The position numbers and the translations under genes were made by a program. A DNA stretch of 64,000 nt from NCBI RefSeq assembly GCF_900582625.1, contig NZ_UTIQ01000327.1, positions 496,001-560,000 on the forward strand. Direction: 5' to 3'. Within the stretch, counting starts at the first letter, position 1. Each line of letters begins with the position of its first letter. The notes under the pieces are model-generated. The model searched no databases. It worked only from the letters and a program-made list of their open reading frames with translations, and had not been told where the DNA came from. Shown here piece after piece: positions 8,810 to 18,246 of this stretch. The stretch is from Pseudomonas viridiflava (GTDB taxonomy: Bacteria > Pseudomonadota > Gammaproteobacteria > Pseudomonadales > Pseudomonadaceae).

Positions 8810-8829
8810 GTAAAAAAATTGCTGCGCCG

Positions 8830-9342
8830 CTAAATAGGCGCCTTTGCCGGCTTCGCGATCAGCAAGTCTGCCGCATCGCCGAACACTTCCAGCGTGCCGC
8901 TGATTGAGCTGGGCCGGTTGCCGGTGATTTCCGTGAGAATCGCTTTTGCCGTCTGCTTCAAGTTCGGATTAAGCAGCACCGCCCCGCCGATTTGGCTCGT
9001 GCCGTTGACCATGCTGTTGTTGAAAATAACGCCAGGATTGGCCACGTCGAACTGGCCAAAACGGTTGTGGGAAAGACCGTTGCCATTGGGGTTCGCGATC
9101 TCGATCACCGGCACCCCATTGGCAGCACTCGTCATGCTGGTTCCGGCAACATTTCGATCCAGCACAATCTCGGCGGCGACCCAGCCGGGAGCACCGGCGA
9201 GGAGCAAGGACAGCATCAAGGTTGGACGTCGGAGTTTGGCTGGTTGCCGCCCAGCTTTGCGCTGGGCGGTGGCGATTTCGGCGACAGGAATTAAAAAGCC
9301 CAGCGTCTTGCTGAAGATAAGGCGAAAGCAGTGCTTGTTCAT
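8830..9342 (-). pseudogene. Truncated TpsA / filamentous haemagglutinin N-terminus (ESPR + TPS domain)
   Basis: 170 residues. The N-terminus (MNKHCFRLIFSKTLGFLIPVAE) is an extended signal-peptide region, followed by a hydrophobic core ending near GWVAA. The TPS secretion domain follows, with VIEIANPNGNGLSHNRFGQFDV, VIFNNS, LLNPNL, EITGNRPSSISGTLEVFG and AADLLIA. Intact family members continue with NPNG/NPAG and thousands of residues of beta-helix; here the frame ends after KPAKAPI at a TAG. No TpsB transporter gene lies in the window. A good AAGGGA ribosome-binding site precedes the ATG. It may be a remnant, or the head of a split protein whose C-terminal part is the next ORF (open in the -1 frame). 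Confidence 0.8.
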
Positions 9343-9494
9343 GGCCGATCCCTTTTTTTAGTAGGTACCGGCCCATCCTAAGAACCACTCCACCACGCTC
9401 CAGCAGGACCACTCGGAAGAAGCGCAGCCCGAACGCCCTTAAGTGGCAACCACATCATCAATTGCGTGTAGGAAGCCGCTGCGCCCGAGCGGTA

Positions 9495-10784
9495 TTACCG
9501 TAACCGTTCAAGCATCTGGTAGTACCACATGCCGACCGCCAGCATTTGATTGCCCACCCAATCGCCAAACGGCAGGCGGATATGACTGACGCCGGCAAAG
9601 GTGTCGAATTTTTCCAGGGAACCGGTCACCGCGTTGGCCATGATTTCGCCGACGATATGTGTCGTCGCCACGCCGTGTCCCGAGTAACCCTGCGCATACC
9701 AGACGTTTTTCGACAGCTTGCCGAGCTGCGGAATGCGGTTGATGACGATGCCCATCATGCCGCTCCACTGGAAGTCGATTTTCACCCCTTTCAAACGCGG
9801 GAAAGTGTGCTCGATGGCCGGGCGCAATTCACCGGCGATGTCGCGCGAGTCGCGGCCCGAGTAGTTGGCGCCGCCGCCGAAGAGCAAGCGTTTGTCGGCG
9901 GTCATGCGGTAGTAATCGAGCACGAAGCGGCAGTCGTAAACCGCCAGGTCTTGCGGGTTGAGCTTGGCGGCCACCTCTTCGCCCAGCGGCTCGGTGACGA
10001 CGATGCCGCCGGAGGCCGGGAAGATCATGCCGGCCATCTTGCGTTTTTCCAGCTTGTGGTAGGCGTTGCCAGCGAGGATTACCGAGTTGGCGACGACGCG
10101 GCCGTGCTCAGTGACCACCACGGGCACCTCGCCGTGAATGATGTCGACCACGGGGGAGTTTTCGAACACCACGGCGCCAAGACTTTCAGCCGCTCGCACC
10201 TCTCCCAGGCACAGGTTCAGCGAGTGCACGTGCATGTTGCGGCGGTTGTGCAACGCGCCGTGGTAGATGTTGGTTTCCAGCAGGCTGGGCATCTCGGCGG
10301 CGCTGACCATCCGCACGTCATCGCCCATTCCCCGGCGCACGGCTTCGTCGTAGTTAGCGCGCAAGCCGTCCATGTGGCTGGGTTTGTAGGCGGCGTGCAA
10401 GTGGCCGTGTTTGAGGTCGCACTGGATGTTGTACTTCTCGACGCGCTTTTTGATGATTTCGTGGCCGCGCCAGCGCAGGTTCCAGATGAAGTCGTCGACG
10501 TCATCGCCGAGCTTGGCGCGCATCTGTTTGCGCATCGCTTCATCGCCCGACAGGCTGCCGGTCACTTGCCCGCCGTTGCGCCCGGTGGCGCCCCAGCCGA
10601 TTTTTTTCGCTTCGATAATCGCCACTTTCAGGCCGCGCTCGGCCAGTTCCAGCGCCGTGGAAACGCCGGTGAAACCGCCGCCGATAATGGCCACGTCCAC
10701 GCGCACTTCGCCTTCCAGGCGCGGGTAATTGGTTTCTTCGTTGAGCGTGGCGGTGTAGTAGGAATTGCTGCGTTGCGAAGTCAT
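9495..10784 (-). CDS. puuB: FAD-dependent gamma-glutamyl-polyamine oxidoreductase (PuuB/PauB type)
   Basis: 429 residues, DAO-family oxidase. The FAD-binding Rossmann motif is GGGFTGVSTALELAERG near residue 35, and a C-terminal segment QGYSGHGVATTHIVGE closes the FAD site. In the gamma-glutamylation route these enzymes oxidise gamma-glutamylputrescine or related conjugates to the aldehyde. The gene lies directly downstream of a glutamine-synthetase-like ligase in the same orientation, the arrangement of pauA/pauB pairs in Pseudomonas. The 130-base gap between them holds a REP-like hairpin. Substrate choice among the several paralogues cannot be told from sequence. Confidence 0.82.
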   Translation of the reverse strand: MTSQRSNSYYTATLNEETNYPRLEGEVRVDVAIIGGGFTGVSTALELAERGLKVAIIEAKKIGWGATGRNGGQVTGSLSGDEAMRKQMRAKLGDDVDDFIWNLRWRGHEIIKKRVEKYNIQCDLKHGHLHAAYKPSHMDGLRANYDEAVRRGMGDDVRMVSAAEMPSLLETNIYHGALHNRRNMHVHSLNLCLGEVRAAESLGAVVFENSPVVDIIHGEVPVVVTEHGRVVANSVILAGNAYHKLEKRKMAGMIFPASGGIVVTEPLGEEVAAKLNPQDLAVYDCRFVLDYYRMTADKRLLFGGGANYSGRDSRDIAGELRPAIEHTFPRLKGVKIDFQWSGMMGIVINRIPQLGKLSKNVWYAQGYSGHGVATTHIVGEIMANAVTGSLEKFDTFAGVSHIRLPFGDWVGNQMLAVGMWYYQMLERLR

Positions 10785-10817
10785 AACGTCATCCAGATCG
10801 CTCGGCCGTTGCGCGTT

Positions 10818-10885
10818 CCTGTAGGGCCAGCTCGCTCGCGAAGCAGTTGATTGAAGTGCTTCGCCAGAGAGCTGGCTGCTACGGG
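10818..10885. repeat. REP-like imperfect hairpin, family III
   Basis: Inverted repeat within the puuA-puuB gap: GCCAGCTCGCTCGCGAAGCA pairs, with few mismatches, with TGCTTCGCCAGAGAGCTGGC across a short loop. Flanking TGTAGG and CTAC complete the typical Pseudomonas REP ends. It could attenuate or stabilise the operon transcript. Confidence 0.75.
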
Positions 10886-10914
10886 TTCGGCGTCGGCTCG
10901 ATGGTAAAAATTAA

Positions 10915-12282
10915 TCAGGCCTGTTGCAGGTACCAGCGCCAGTCTTGTTCGCCCACTTCGCCCATGAATTGGCGGTATTCGGCGTTCTTTACGGCCAGGT
11001 AAACGCGCAAGAAGTCTTCGCCCAGCGCGTCTCGCGCCCAAGCGGATTTCTCCAGGGCGCGCAGGGTGGTCAGCCAGTCGGTGGGCAGCACGTCGGTGGC
11101 TTGGGCGTAGCCGTTGCCTTCAATGGGCGCGCCGGGGTCGAGCTGTTCGCGAATGCCGCGATGGATGCCGGCCAGAATCGCCGCCGCTGCCAGATACGGG
11201 TTGGCGTCGGCGCCGCAAATACGGTGTTCGATGTGTCGGCTATTGGCCGGACCGCCTGGCACACGCAGGCTGACGGTGCGGTTATCCACGCCCCAGGTCG
11301 GCGCCAGCGGCGCGTAGCTGTTGGCCTGGAAACGGCGATAGGAGTTGGCGTTCGGGCAGAAAAACAGCAGCGAGTCGAGCAACGTCGACAGCATGCCGGC
11401 CACCGCCTGTTTCAGCAGCGGCGTGCCGTCCGGCGCTTCGCTGGCGAACAGGTTGTTGCCGTGCTTATCAGCAATGCTGACGTGCATATGCATACCCGTG
11501 CCGGCGATATGGTCGAAGGGCTTGGCCATAAAGCAGGCGGTCATGCCGTGTTTGTGCGCCACGCCTTTGACCAGCCGTTTGTAGCGCACCGCTTCGTCCA
11601 TGGCTTGCAGCGCGTCGGTGCGGTGTTCCAGGGTGATTTCCACCTGGCCGGGCGCGTATTCGGATATCGCCGTGCGCGCCGGAATGCCTTGCGCTTTGCA
11701 GGCGGCGTACAGGTCGGCGAGGAACGGTTCGATCTGCTCCAGCTCACGCAAGCCGTACACCTGCGTGCTGTAAGGCCGACCACCATCGGCATCCAGCGCG
11801 GGCTGCGGACGGCCCTGGGCGTCGCGCTTTTGGTCGAGCAGGTAGAACTCCAACTCGGCCGCCATGACCGGGTAATAGCCGTCGGCTTGCAGCTCGTTAA
11901 TCACTTTCTCCAGCAAGCGGCGCGGGTCGGCCACTGCTGCCGGCATGCCCTGCTCGCTGTGCATGCTCACCTGCACGGCGGCGGTCGGCATCAGGCGCCA
12001 CGGCAAGCGCGTCAGGCTGCCGGCCACCGGGTAGGCGCGGCAATCGATATCGCCCACGTCCCAGACCAGCCCGGAGTTTTCCACGTCATCGCCATTAATG
12101 CTCAGGCCCAAAATAGTGCTGGGCAGCGGCCGGCCGGTTTCGTACACGGCCATCAACTCGTCGCGGTGCAACAACTTGCCGCGCGGCACGCCGTTGTTGT
12201 CGATGATGAACAGCTCGAACATCTCGATATCGGGGTTCTGTTGCAGAAACGTTTGGGCTTCTTGCGGATCGGCAAAACTCAT
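10915..12282 (-). CDS. puuA: Gamma-glutamyl-polyamine synthetase (glutamine-synthetase family, PuuA/PauA)
   Basis: 455 residues, about the length of PuuA. Glutamine-synthetase fold: N-terminal beta-Grasp-like part (ELFIIDNNGVPRGKLL), then the catalytic domain with AELEFYLLD, EYAPGQVEITLEH, GTGMHMHVS and NSYRRFQ, and RIC(G)ADANPYLAAAAILAG near the end. PuuA-type enzymes use ATP to join glutamate to putrescine or other amines. Pairing with an FAD oxidase immediately downstream, rather than with ammonia-assimilation genes, supports polyamine catabolism over glutamine synthesis. P. aeruginosa has several such paralogues (PauA1-7). The 710-base upstream region contains no other gene. Confidence 0.85.
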   Translation of the reverse strand: MSFADPQEAQTFLQQNPDIEMFELFIIDNNGVPRGKLLHRDELMAVYETGRPLPSTILGLSINGDDVENSGLVWDVGDIDCRAYPVAGSLTRLPWRLMPTAAVQVSMHSEQGMPAAVADPRRLLEKVINELQADGYYPVMAAELEFYLLDQKRDAQGRPQPALDADGGRPYSTQVYGLRELEQIEPFLADLYAACKAQGIPARTAISEYAPGQVEITLEHRTDALQAMDEAVRYKRLVKGVAHKHGMTACFMAKPFDHIAGTGMHMHVSIADKHGNNLFASEAPDGTPLLKQAVAGMLSTLLDSLLFFCPNANSYRRFQANSYAPLAPTWGVDNRTVSLRVPGGPANSRHIEHRICGADANPYLAAAAILAGIHRGIREQLDPGAPIEGNGYAQATDVLPTDWLTTLRALEKSAWARDALGEDFLRVYLAVKNAEYRQFMGEVGEQDWRWYLQQA

Positions 12283-12994
12283 GGGGCATTCTCTTGATTA
12301 GCACCCAGCGCCACGGCGTTGGGCAATCAGCCAGGCGCGGGCAAACCGCCACTTCTGTTGGCGTTCGGCTGGGCGCTGGCGATACAGGAAACGTGCGCGG
12401 GGCACGTAGCGGGCGAAGGCCCGATCAGAGAGAAGCGGCGTCTGGCGGACGGGCATGGCGGCAGTGCCACAAGGCCCAGAATGCCAGTTCGATGGGAAGC
12501 GAAGTGCTCAAAAGAAAGGCTCTGTAAACAGATGCTTGGAGAGTCACATAAGGGGGATGGGGGGTTAAATTCAAATCTGAGTATGTTTAGTTTTGGGTGG
12601 GGTAAACAATTGGGGCCGTTGTCGAGTTTGCTGCCCAGGCCTCCGTCATTCCCGCATAGGCGGTGGTCCGGCAATTCGGGATCTCGAGTGAGCCAAGGAA
12701 ATGCGACTAATCCTAAATTCTGGATTCCCGCCTTCGCGGGAATGACGGGTGTTTTACTCGGTTTTTGCGTACTCCTGCGTTATGTGCGGCCAAACACAGC
12801 CATCACGCAACCCACCGTCATCCCCGCGCAGGCGGGGATCCAGTGTCTGTCAGGAAAATGCAATTCATCCGGAATACTGGATTCCCGCCTGCGCGGGAAT
12901 GACGGGTGTTTTGTTCGGGGGTTTCGTACTCCTACGATTTGTCAGGCCAAACTGAGCCAGCCTACTAACCTCCGTCATTGAAAAACAAAGGCCC
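12283..12994. other. Intergenic region of about 710 bases with repeats
   Basis: Between the puuA start and the end of the antiporter gene. 12283-12640 should contain the puuA promoter, but I recognise no specific operator. 12643-12979 is filled with family I repeats. Open frames across it cross the repeats in several readings and have no family resemblance, so I call no gene here. Confidence 0.6.
12643..12907. repeat. Two tandem family I inverted-repeat elements
   Basis: Copy 1 is 12643-12749 and copy 2 is 12814-12907. Each has a left arm beginning CCGTCAT(T/C)CCCGC and a right arm ending in GGGAATGACGGGTG, with TTCTGGATTCCCGCC or TACTGGATTCCCGCC starting the right arm. Copy 1 has the longer left-arm variant (AGGCGGTGGTCCGGCAATTCGGG). 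A fragment CCTCCGTCATT is also seen at about 12967. Confidence 0.85.
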
Positions 12995-14815
12995 TTACAA
13001 CAACTCCCCCCGCACCGCCGCCCGCTCTTCTATCAAGTCCGCCTCAAACAAGTTCTCCAGTTCCGCCCGCGCCTCGCGCGCTGTCTGGTTCACTTTGGCC
13101 GCGTCGTTGTAAACCAAGTGCTGTTGGCGCAGCACCTCTTCGTCGTGGCGTTGGAAGCGGCGGATGCGGGCTTCGGCTTGTTCGTTGGTGAGCCCCAGCT
13201 GCAGCAAAATCAGGCGGCCCATTTCCAGGCTGGAGTGAAAGGTTTCGCGCACGGCGGTGGCTTCCAGGTCGACCAAGTGGTGCACATGCTGGCGGTTGCG
13301 GGCACGGGCGATGACTTTCAGGTGTGGGTACAACTTGCGCACCAGGCGCGCGGTTTCGATGTTGGTTTCCGGGTCGTCGGTGGCGACGATAAACAGCTCA
13401 GCTTTGTCGACATGGGCGGCATGCAGAATTTCCGGGCGCAGCGGGTCGCCATAGAAGATCGACATACTGCCGAGGCTGCGCTGGTATTCGACGCTTTCCA
13501 CGGAGGTGTCCAGCGCCACGAATCGCACGCGCTGGGCGCGCAGTACGCGGGCGATGATCTGGCCCATGCGGCCCATGCCGGCGATGACCACGCGCGGGGC
13601 GTCGGCGTCGAACTGGCTGTATTCCTCCGGCGCTTCGCGTTCGGGTACCGGCTGCGGTTTGCACAGCGCGGCGATGGCCAGCAGCAACAGCGGCGTTATA
13701 GCCATCGACAGCGTGATCGACAGCACCACTAGCCCCAGCAAGCGGTCGCTGAACAGGCCGTTCTGGTGCGCCATGTTGAACACCACAAAGGCGAACTCGC
13801 CGCCCGCCGCCAACACCACGGCCAACGACAGCGCCGCGCGCCGGTCCAGCTCGCCCAGCCAGCGGCCAAGGGCGAACAGCAGCGGCAACTTGGCGCAAAT
13901 CAGAATCGCGGTGAAGCCCAGCACCACCCAGGGTTCGCGCATCATCAGGGCGAAGTCGGCGGTCATGCCCACGCTCATAAAGAACAGGCCGAGCAGCAAG
14001 CCTTTGAACGGTTCGATCTGCGCTTCCAGTTCGTGGCGGTATTCGGAGTCAGCCAGCAGCAGGCCGGCGAGAAAGGCGCCGAGCGCCATGGAAATACCCG
14101 CCAGCTCCATCAGCCAGGCGGTGCCCAGAACCACCAGCAGCGCCGTGGCGGTGGACACTTCGCGCAGGCCGGTTTTGGCCACTACGCGGAACACCGGGCG
14201 CAGCAGGTAGCGGCCGCCGACCACGACGATGGCGATGCTGACGATGATTTTCGCGAGCTGGCTGATTTCATCGCCAGACGACGTGCCATGGGCATTGCCA
14301 AGCATTGGAATCAGGGCAATCAGTGGAATGGCGGCGATGTCTTGAAACAGCAGAATGGCGAATGCCAGGCGACCGTGGGGTTTGTTCAGTTCCTTGCGCT
14401 CGGCAAGGATTTGCAGCCCGAACGCGGTGGAGGACAAGGCCAGGCCCAAGCCGAGAATTACCGCGCTGTTCCAGGCTTGATCGAAAAATGCATAGGCGAT
14501 GCCGCCGATTAACAAAGCGCTGCACACCACTTGCGCCATGCCGACACCAAACACCGATTTGCGCATCACCCACAGCCGTCGTGGCGACAGCTCAAGGCCG
14601 ATGATGAACAGCAGCAACACCACACCGAGTTCGGAAATTTGCGCAACGCTTTGCGGCTGGCCAATCAGCCCCAATACCGACGGGCCGATCAGCACACCGG
14701 CAAGCAGGTAGCCCAACACCGAGCCCAATTGCAGGCGCTTGGCCAGTGGCACTACCAACACTGCGGCCAGCAGGAACACCACCCCTGACTGCAGAAAACT
14801 ATCGCCGTGCTCCAC
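12995..14815 (-). CDS. KefB/KefC-type monovalent cation:proton antiporter with RCK (TrkA-N) domain
   Basis: 606 residues from a GTG at 14815 with GGGAG about ten bases upstream; an upstream in-frame ATG would add 24 atypical residues. The first about 390 residues form a CPA2 antiporter domain with a dozen hydrophobic segments, starting GVVFLLAAVLVVPLAKRL, with ELGVVLLLFIIGLEL. An RCK/TrkA-N nucleotide-binding domain follows (VIAGMGRMGQIIARVL), then a charged helical tail. Related proteins exchange K+ for H+ under control of NAD(H) or glutathione conjugates. The gene lies 93 bases downstream of kdpE on the same strand, which fits a potassium-homeostasis role. KefB versus another CPA2 subtype is not certain. 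Confidence 0.85.
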   Translation of the reverse strand: MEHGDSFLQSGVVFLLAAVLVVPLAKRLQLGSVLGYLLAGVLIGPSVLGLIGQPQSVAQISELGVVLLLFIIGLELSPRRLWVMRKSVFGVGMAQVVCSALLIGGIAYAFFDQAWNSAVILGLGLALSSTAFGLQILAERKELNKPHGRLAFAILLFQDIAAIPLIALIPMLGNAHGTSSGDEISQLAKIIVSIAIVVVGGRYLLRPVFRVVAKTGLREVSTATALLVVLGTAWLMELAGISMALGAFLAGLLLADSEYRHELEAQIEPFKGLLLGLFFMSVGMTADFALMMREPWVVLGFTAILICAKLPLLFALGRWLGELDRRAALSLAVVLAAGGEFAFVVFNMAHQNGLFSDRLLGLVVLSITLSMAITPLLLLAIAALCKPQPVPEREAPEEYSQFDADAPRVVIAGMGRMGQIIARVLRAQRVRFVALDTSVESVEYQRSLGSMSIFYGDPLRPEILHAAHVDKAELFIVATDDPETNIETARLVRKLYPHLKVIARARNRQHVHHLVDLEATAVRETFHSSLEMGRLILLQLGLTNEQAEARIRRFQRHDEEVLRQQHLVYNDAAKVNQTAREARAELENLFEADLIEERAAVRGELL

Positions 14816-14908
14816 GCCTTTGCTCCCATTTGCTGATCGGCCATTGGCCGGGGCAGGGATTATCGGCAAAAAACACCGCAGGTGCACGGCGACTAATGGC
14901 CGCTTGCG

Positions 14909-15604
14909 TCAGGACGAGGTGTTGAGGCGATAGCCAACGCCCGCTTCGGTGCTGATAAAGCGCGGGTTGGCCGGGTCGTCGGCAAGTTTTTGGCGCAAGT
15001 GGCCGACCACCACCCGCAGGTAGTGGGTGTCATCGGTGTGGGTCGGGCCCCAAATGTCTTTTAGCAACTGCTGCTGGGTGACGACGCGGCCAATGTGCTG
15101 CGCCAGTTGCGCCAGCACCGCATATTCCTTGCGCGTCAGGTTGATGTCCTGGCCGTCCAGGGTGACGCGGCGGTAGGCGAAGTCGACGTTCAACGGGCCG
15201 ACGCTGACCGAGGCTTGCGGCGCGTCGCCGGCCTGGGCATGGCGCAGCAGCGCGCGAACGCGGGCGAGAAATTCCTGAATGCCGAACGGTTTGGTCACGT
15301 AGTCATTGGCGCCACTGTCCAGTGCCTTGACCTTCTCGCCCTCGCCCGCGCGCACCGACAGCACCAGCACGGGCACCTGCGACCATTCGCGTACTTCGCT
15401 CAGCACCTGCTGGCCGTCCATGTCCGGCAGGCCAAGGTCGAGCACCAGCAAATCCGGCTTGGCCAACGCCGCCTGCGCCAGCCCCTCGGTGCCGGTGGCG
15501 GCTTCGATCACTTTGTAGCCCTGGGCGACGAGGCTGATACGCAGGAATTTGCGAATCTGTGGCTCGTCGTCGATGAGCAGGATGGTGCTGGGGTTGCTGG
15601 TCAT
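14909..15604 (-). CDS. kdpE: Response regulator KdpE
   Basis: 231 residues. The receiver domain (1-120) has the acidic pair IDDEP, the phospho-acceptor in LLVLDLGLPDMDG (Asp near residue 53) and the conserved Lys in YVTKPF. A C-terminal OmpR-type winged helix follows (LTRKEYAVLAQLAQHIGRVVTQQQLL, YLRVVVGHLRQKL). KdpE activates kdpFABC when K+ is limiting. Its ATG overlaps the kdpD stop as ATGA, so translation is coupled. Confidence 0.95.
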   Translation of the reverse strand: MTSNPSTILLIDDEPQIRKFLRISLVAQGYKVIEAATGTEGLAQAALAKPDLLVLDLGLPDMDGQQVLSEVREWSQVPVLVLSVRAGEGEKVKALDSGANDYVTKPFGIQEFLARVRALLRHAQAGDAPQASVSVGPLNVDFAYRRVTLDGQDINLTRKEYAVLAQLAQHIGRVVTQQQLLKDIWGPTHTDDTHYLRVVVGHLRQKLADDPANPRFISTEAGVGYRLNTSS

Positions 15605-18246
15605 AAGAGGTCGTTATCGGCAGACGGTTGCGGATGCAGCGGCAAGTGTAGGGTCAAGCTGGCGCCGCGCCCATCCAGACCGTCGCCGACCGTCACGCGG
15701 CCGCCATGGGCGCCAAGCATGCCCTGGCAGATCGCCAGGCCCAAACCGGTGCCCTGCCCGCCCCTGTCGCCACGGGCGGCGGTGTAAAACATATCGAAGA
15801 TTTTCGCCCGTTCGGCCTCGGGAATGCCTGGGCCCTGGTCGCTGACACTGATGCGCAGCTCACTGGCATCGCTGCTGACTGCCACACGCAGGCGTCCGTG
15901 AGGCGGCGAGAAGCGCGCAGCGTTTTCGAGCACGTTGATCAGCGCCTGTTCGATCAGAGCCGCGTGCACCCACAGCAGCGGCAGTTCGGCGGGCACTTCC
16001 GTTTCCACTTGCAACGGCGCCAGCAGCGGGCGCAGGCGTTGCAGGGCGCTGGCGACGATATCCACCGGCGCCACCCAGTCACGCGCCAGCTTCAGGCTGC
16101 CGTGGCCGAGGCGCGTCATGTCCAGCAGGTTTTGAATGTAGCGGTCCAGGCGTTCGGCTTCGTCGCGGGTGCTTTCCAGCAGCTCGATGCGATCGCTGTG
16201 GGGCAACTGGCCGTCCAGGGTCAGCAAGCTGTCGATGGCGCCGCGCATGGCCGTGAGCGGCGTGCGCAGGTCGTGGGACACCGAGGCCAGCAAGGCGCTG
16301 CGCAACTGTTCGGTTTCGCCGTGCAGGCGTGCGGCTTCCAGGTCTTGCGCCAGTTGCGCGCGGGCCAGCGCCTGACCCAGCGGCTGACCAAGGGCGCTGA
16401 GCAAACGCCGGCGTTCCATGGCCAGCGGCTGCTGGTCTTTGGGGCTGACGCCGAGCAACAGCAGCGGCCCGTCTTCGCCCGACAACGGCCACCACCACCA
16501 GCGTCCGCTGGGCAAGGTGTCGGTGCCCAGGCCGGCGGCCTGATCGTGTTGCCACGCCCATTTGGCTGCCATGCGTTCGGCATCGCTGAGCAAGCGCGAC
16601 ACGCCGCCCTCCACTTTCCACATGCCGTCATCGCTGCGCCCGAGCAGGCAGATTTCGACGTCGGTCCAGCTCGCCAATTGCTGACTCGCCGCCAACACCA
16701 CGGCCTGACGGTCGGTGGCGGCGGTGAGCTTGCGCGACAGGTCGAGCAGCGCCGCCGTTTCACTCTGGGTTTCACGCAGCGCCCGCAATTGCCGGCGCTG
16801 ACGCGCGGCGAGGTTGCCGGTCAGCGCCGCCATCAGCAGAAAGAACAGCAGCGTCAGCACATCTTCGTGGCGGTGAATGGCCAGGGAGAAATGTGGCGGA
16901 ATAAACAGAAAGTCATACGCCAGAAACGACAGCACGGCGCTCAGCAATGCCGGGCCGGAGCTGGTGCGCACCGCCACCAGCAACACGGCAGCCAGCAGCA
17001 CCAGAGAAATGTTTGGCAGCGGCAATACCTGCGCCACCGCCCACGCCACCAACGTAGCCACGGCGGTGGCAACCACAGCCAATACGTAATCGCCACGTTG
17101 CAATGGATGACGCGCCCGCTGCGTACGCGTGCGCGGCACGGCGTCGTTGTCGAGCACGCTGATTTCCAGGCCGTCGCCATGGCGCAACAAGCGCTGCGCG
17201 ACGCCGGCACCGAGCCAGCGCTGACGGCTGCGGCCCACCAGAATCAGACTGGCGCGGCGCTCGGCGGCATGCTGAATCAGGGTTTTCGCCACCTCGCCGG
17301 CACGCAGGCTGACCACTTCGCCGCCCAGGCGCTCGGCCAGTTGCTGCGCAGCCTGCAACCGCGCACGGGCCTGTTCGTCGCGGGCGCCGCCGGTGTCGAC
17401 GTGCACCAGGCTCCACGGCAAATGCCGGCGCTCGGCCACCCGACAGGCATGGCGAACCAGGCGCTCGGCCTGAGCGTCAGCATCGATGCCAACCAACAAC
17501 CGGCCGCGCACCGCTGGCGCTTCCTGGCCGAGCTGGCGATAGCCCTGATTGAGGTCGGCATCCACCCGCGCAGCGGCGGTTTGCATGGCCAGTTCGCGCA
17601 GCGCGGTGAGGTTGGTCTGGCTGAAAAACGCATCGATGGCGGCGCGCGCCTGCTCGGGCACATACACCTTGCCGTCGCGCAGACGCTCCAGCAGCTCGCG
17701 CGGCGGCAGGTCGATCAACAGCAATTCGTAGGCTTCTTGCAGCACCCAGTCGGGCACGGTTTCGCGTACGTGCACGCCAGTGATGGACTGCACCTGATCG
17801 TTCAGGCTTTCGAGGTGCTGCACGTTGACGGTGGTGTACACGTCGATGCCGGCGGCGAGCAGGTCTTGCACGTCTTGCCAGCGCTTGGCGTGGCGGCTGC
17901 CGGGGGCGTTGGTGTGGGCAAGTTCGTCGATCAGCACCAGCTTGGGCGGTTTCGCCAGCAGGCCGTCGAGGTCCAGTTCGGTGAGCTGCATGCCTCGGTA
18001 ATCGAGGCGTTTCAGCGGCTGTTGTGGCAGGCCGACCAGCAGGGCTTCGGTTTCCGCGCGGGAATGGGTTTCTACCACGCCGGCACGCAGGTCCACGCCC
18101 TGGCGCAACTGGGCCTGGGCGGCCTGCAGCATGGCGTAGGTTTTGCCGACGCCGGGGGCGGCACCGAGAAAGACCTTCAGTCGGCCTCGGCCGTTGGCGC
18201 TGTTGACCGCTGCCAGGAGGGCGTCGGCGCGTTCGCTGTTGCTCAT
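15601..18246 (-). CDS. kdpD: Sensor histidine kinase KdpD
   Basis: 881 residues, typical for KdpD. The N-terminal KdpD domain has Walker A GAAPGVGKT at about 28-36 and LVLIDELAHTNAPGSRH. A USP-like domain follows at about 245-370, then four closely spaced membrane helices (about 390-490), a GAF-like region, and the kinase core with the H-box SHDLRTPLTAMRG, N-box INVLENAARFSPP and G-boxes DQGPGIP and GTGLGLAICQG. It senses K+ limitation or turgor and phosphorylates KdpE. kdpD is separated from kdpC by 354 bases of repeats rather than adjoining it. Confidence 0.95.
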   Translation of the reverse strand: MSNSERADALLAAVNSANGRGRLKVFLGAAPGVGKTYAMLQAAQAQLRQGVDLRAGVVETHSRAETEALLVGLPQQPLKRLDYRGMQLTELDLDGLLAKPPKLVLIDELAHTNAPGSRHAKRWQDVQDLLAAGIDVYTTVNVQHLESLNDQVQSITGVHVRETVPDWVLQEAYELLLIDLPPRELLERLRDGKVYVPEQARAAIDAFFSQTNLTALRELAMQTAAARVDADLNQGYRQLGQEAPAVRGRLLVGIDADAQAERLVRHACRVAERRHLPWSLVHVDTGGARDEQARARLQAAQQLAERLGGEVVSLRAGEVAKTLIQHAAERRASLILVGRSRQRWLGAGVAQRLLRHGDGLEISVLDNDAVPRTRTQRARHPLQRGDYVLAVVATAVATLVAWAVAQVLPLPNISLVLLAAVLLVAVRTSSGPALLSAVLSFLAYDFLFIPPHFSLAIHRHEDVLTLLFFLLMAALTGNLAARQRRQLRALRETQSETAALLDLSRKLTAATDRQAVVLAASQQLASWTDVEICLLGRSDDGMWKVEGGVSRLLSDAERMAAKWAWQHDQAAGLGTDTLPSGRWWWWPLSGEDGPLLLLGVSPKDQQPLAMERRRLLSALGQPLGQALARAQLAQDLEAARLHGETEQLRSALLASVSHDLRTPLTAMRGAIDSLLTLDGQLPHSDRIELLESTRDEAERLDRYIQNLLDMTRLGHGSLKLARDWVAPVDIVASALQRLRPLLAPLQVETEVPAELPLLWVHAALIEQALINVLENAARFSPPHGRLRVAVSSDASELRISVSDQGPGIPEAERAKIFDMFYTAARGDRGGQGTGLGLAICQGMLGAHGGRVTVGDGLDGRGASLTLHLPLHPQPSADNDLL

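Noticed and set aside
8811..8818. T7 run as a programmed frameshift site joining the TPS and SET ORFs
   Set aside because: The run lies after the TPS stop codon at 8830-8832, so ribosomes would stop before reaching it. Any fusion would need a shift further upstream, where I see no classical slippery heptamer.
10915..12282. Glutamine synthetase for ammonia assimilation (glnA)
   Set aside because: About 455 residues, PuuA-like sequence and a paired FAD oxidase gene; no ntrBC or other nitrogen-regulation neighbours.
12319..12981. 220-codon plus-strand open frame before the antiporter
   Set aside because: Most of it is translated family I repeat; there is no start signal or family resemblance.
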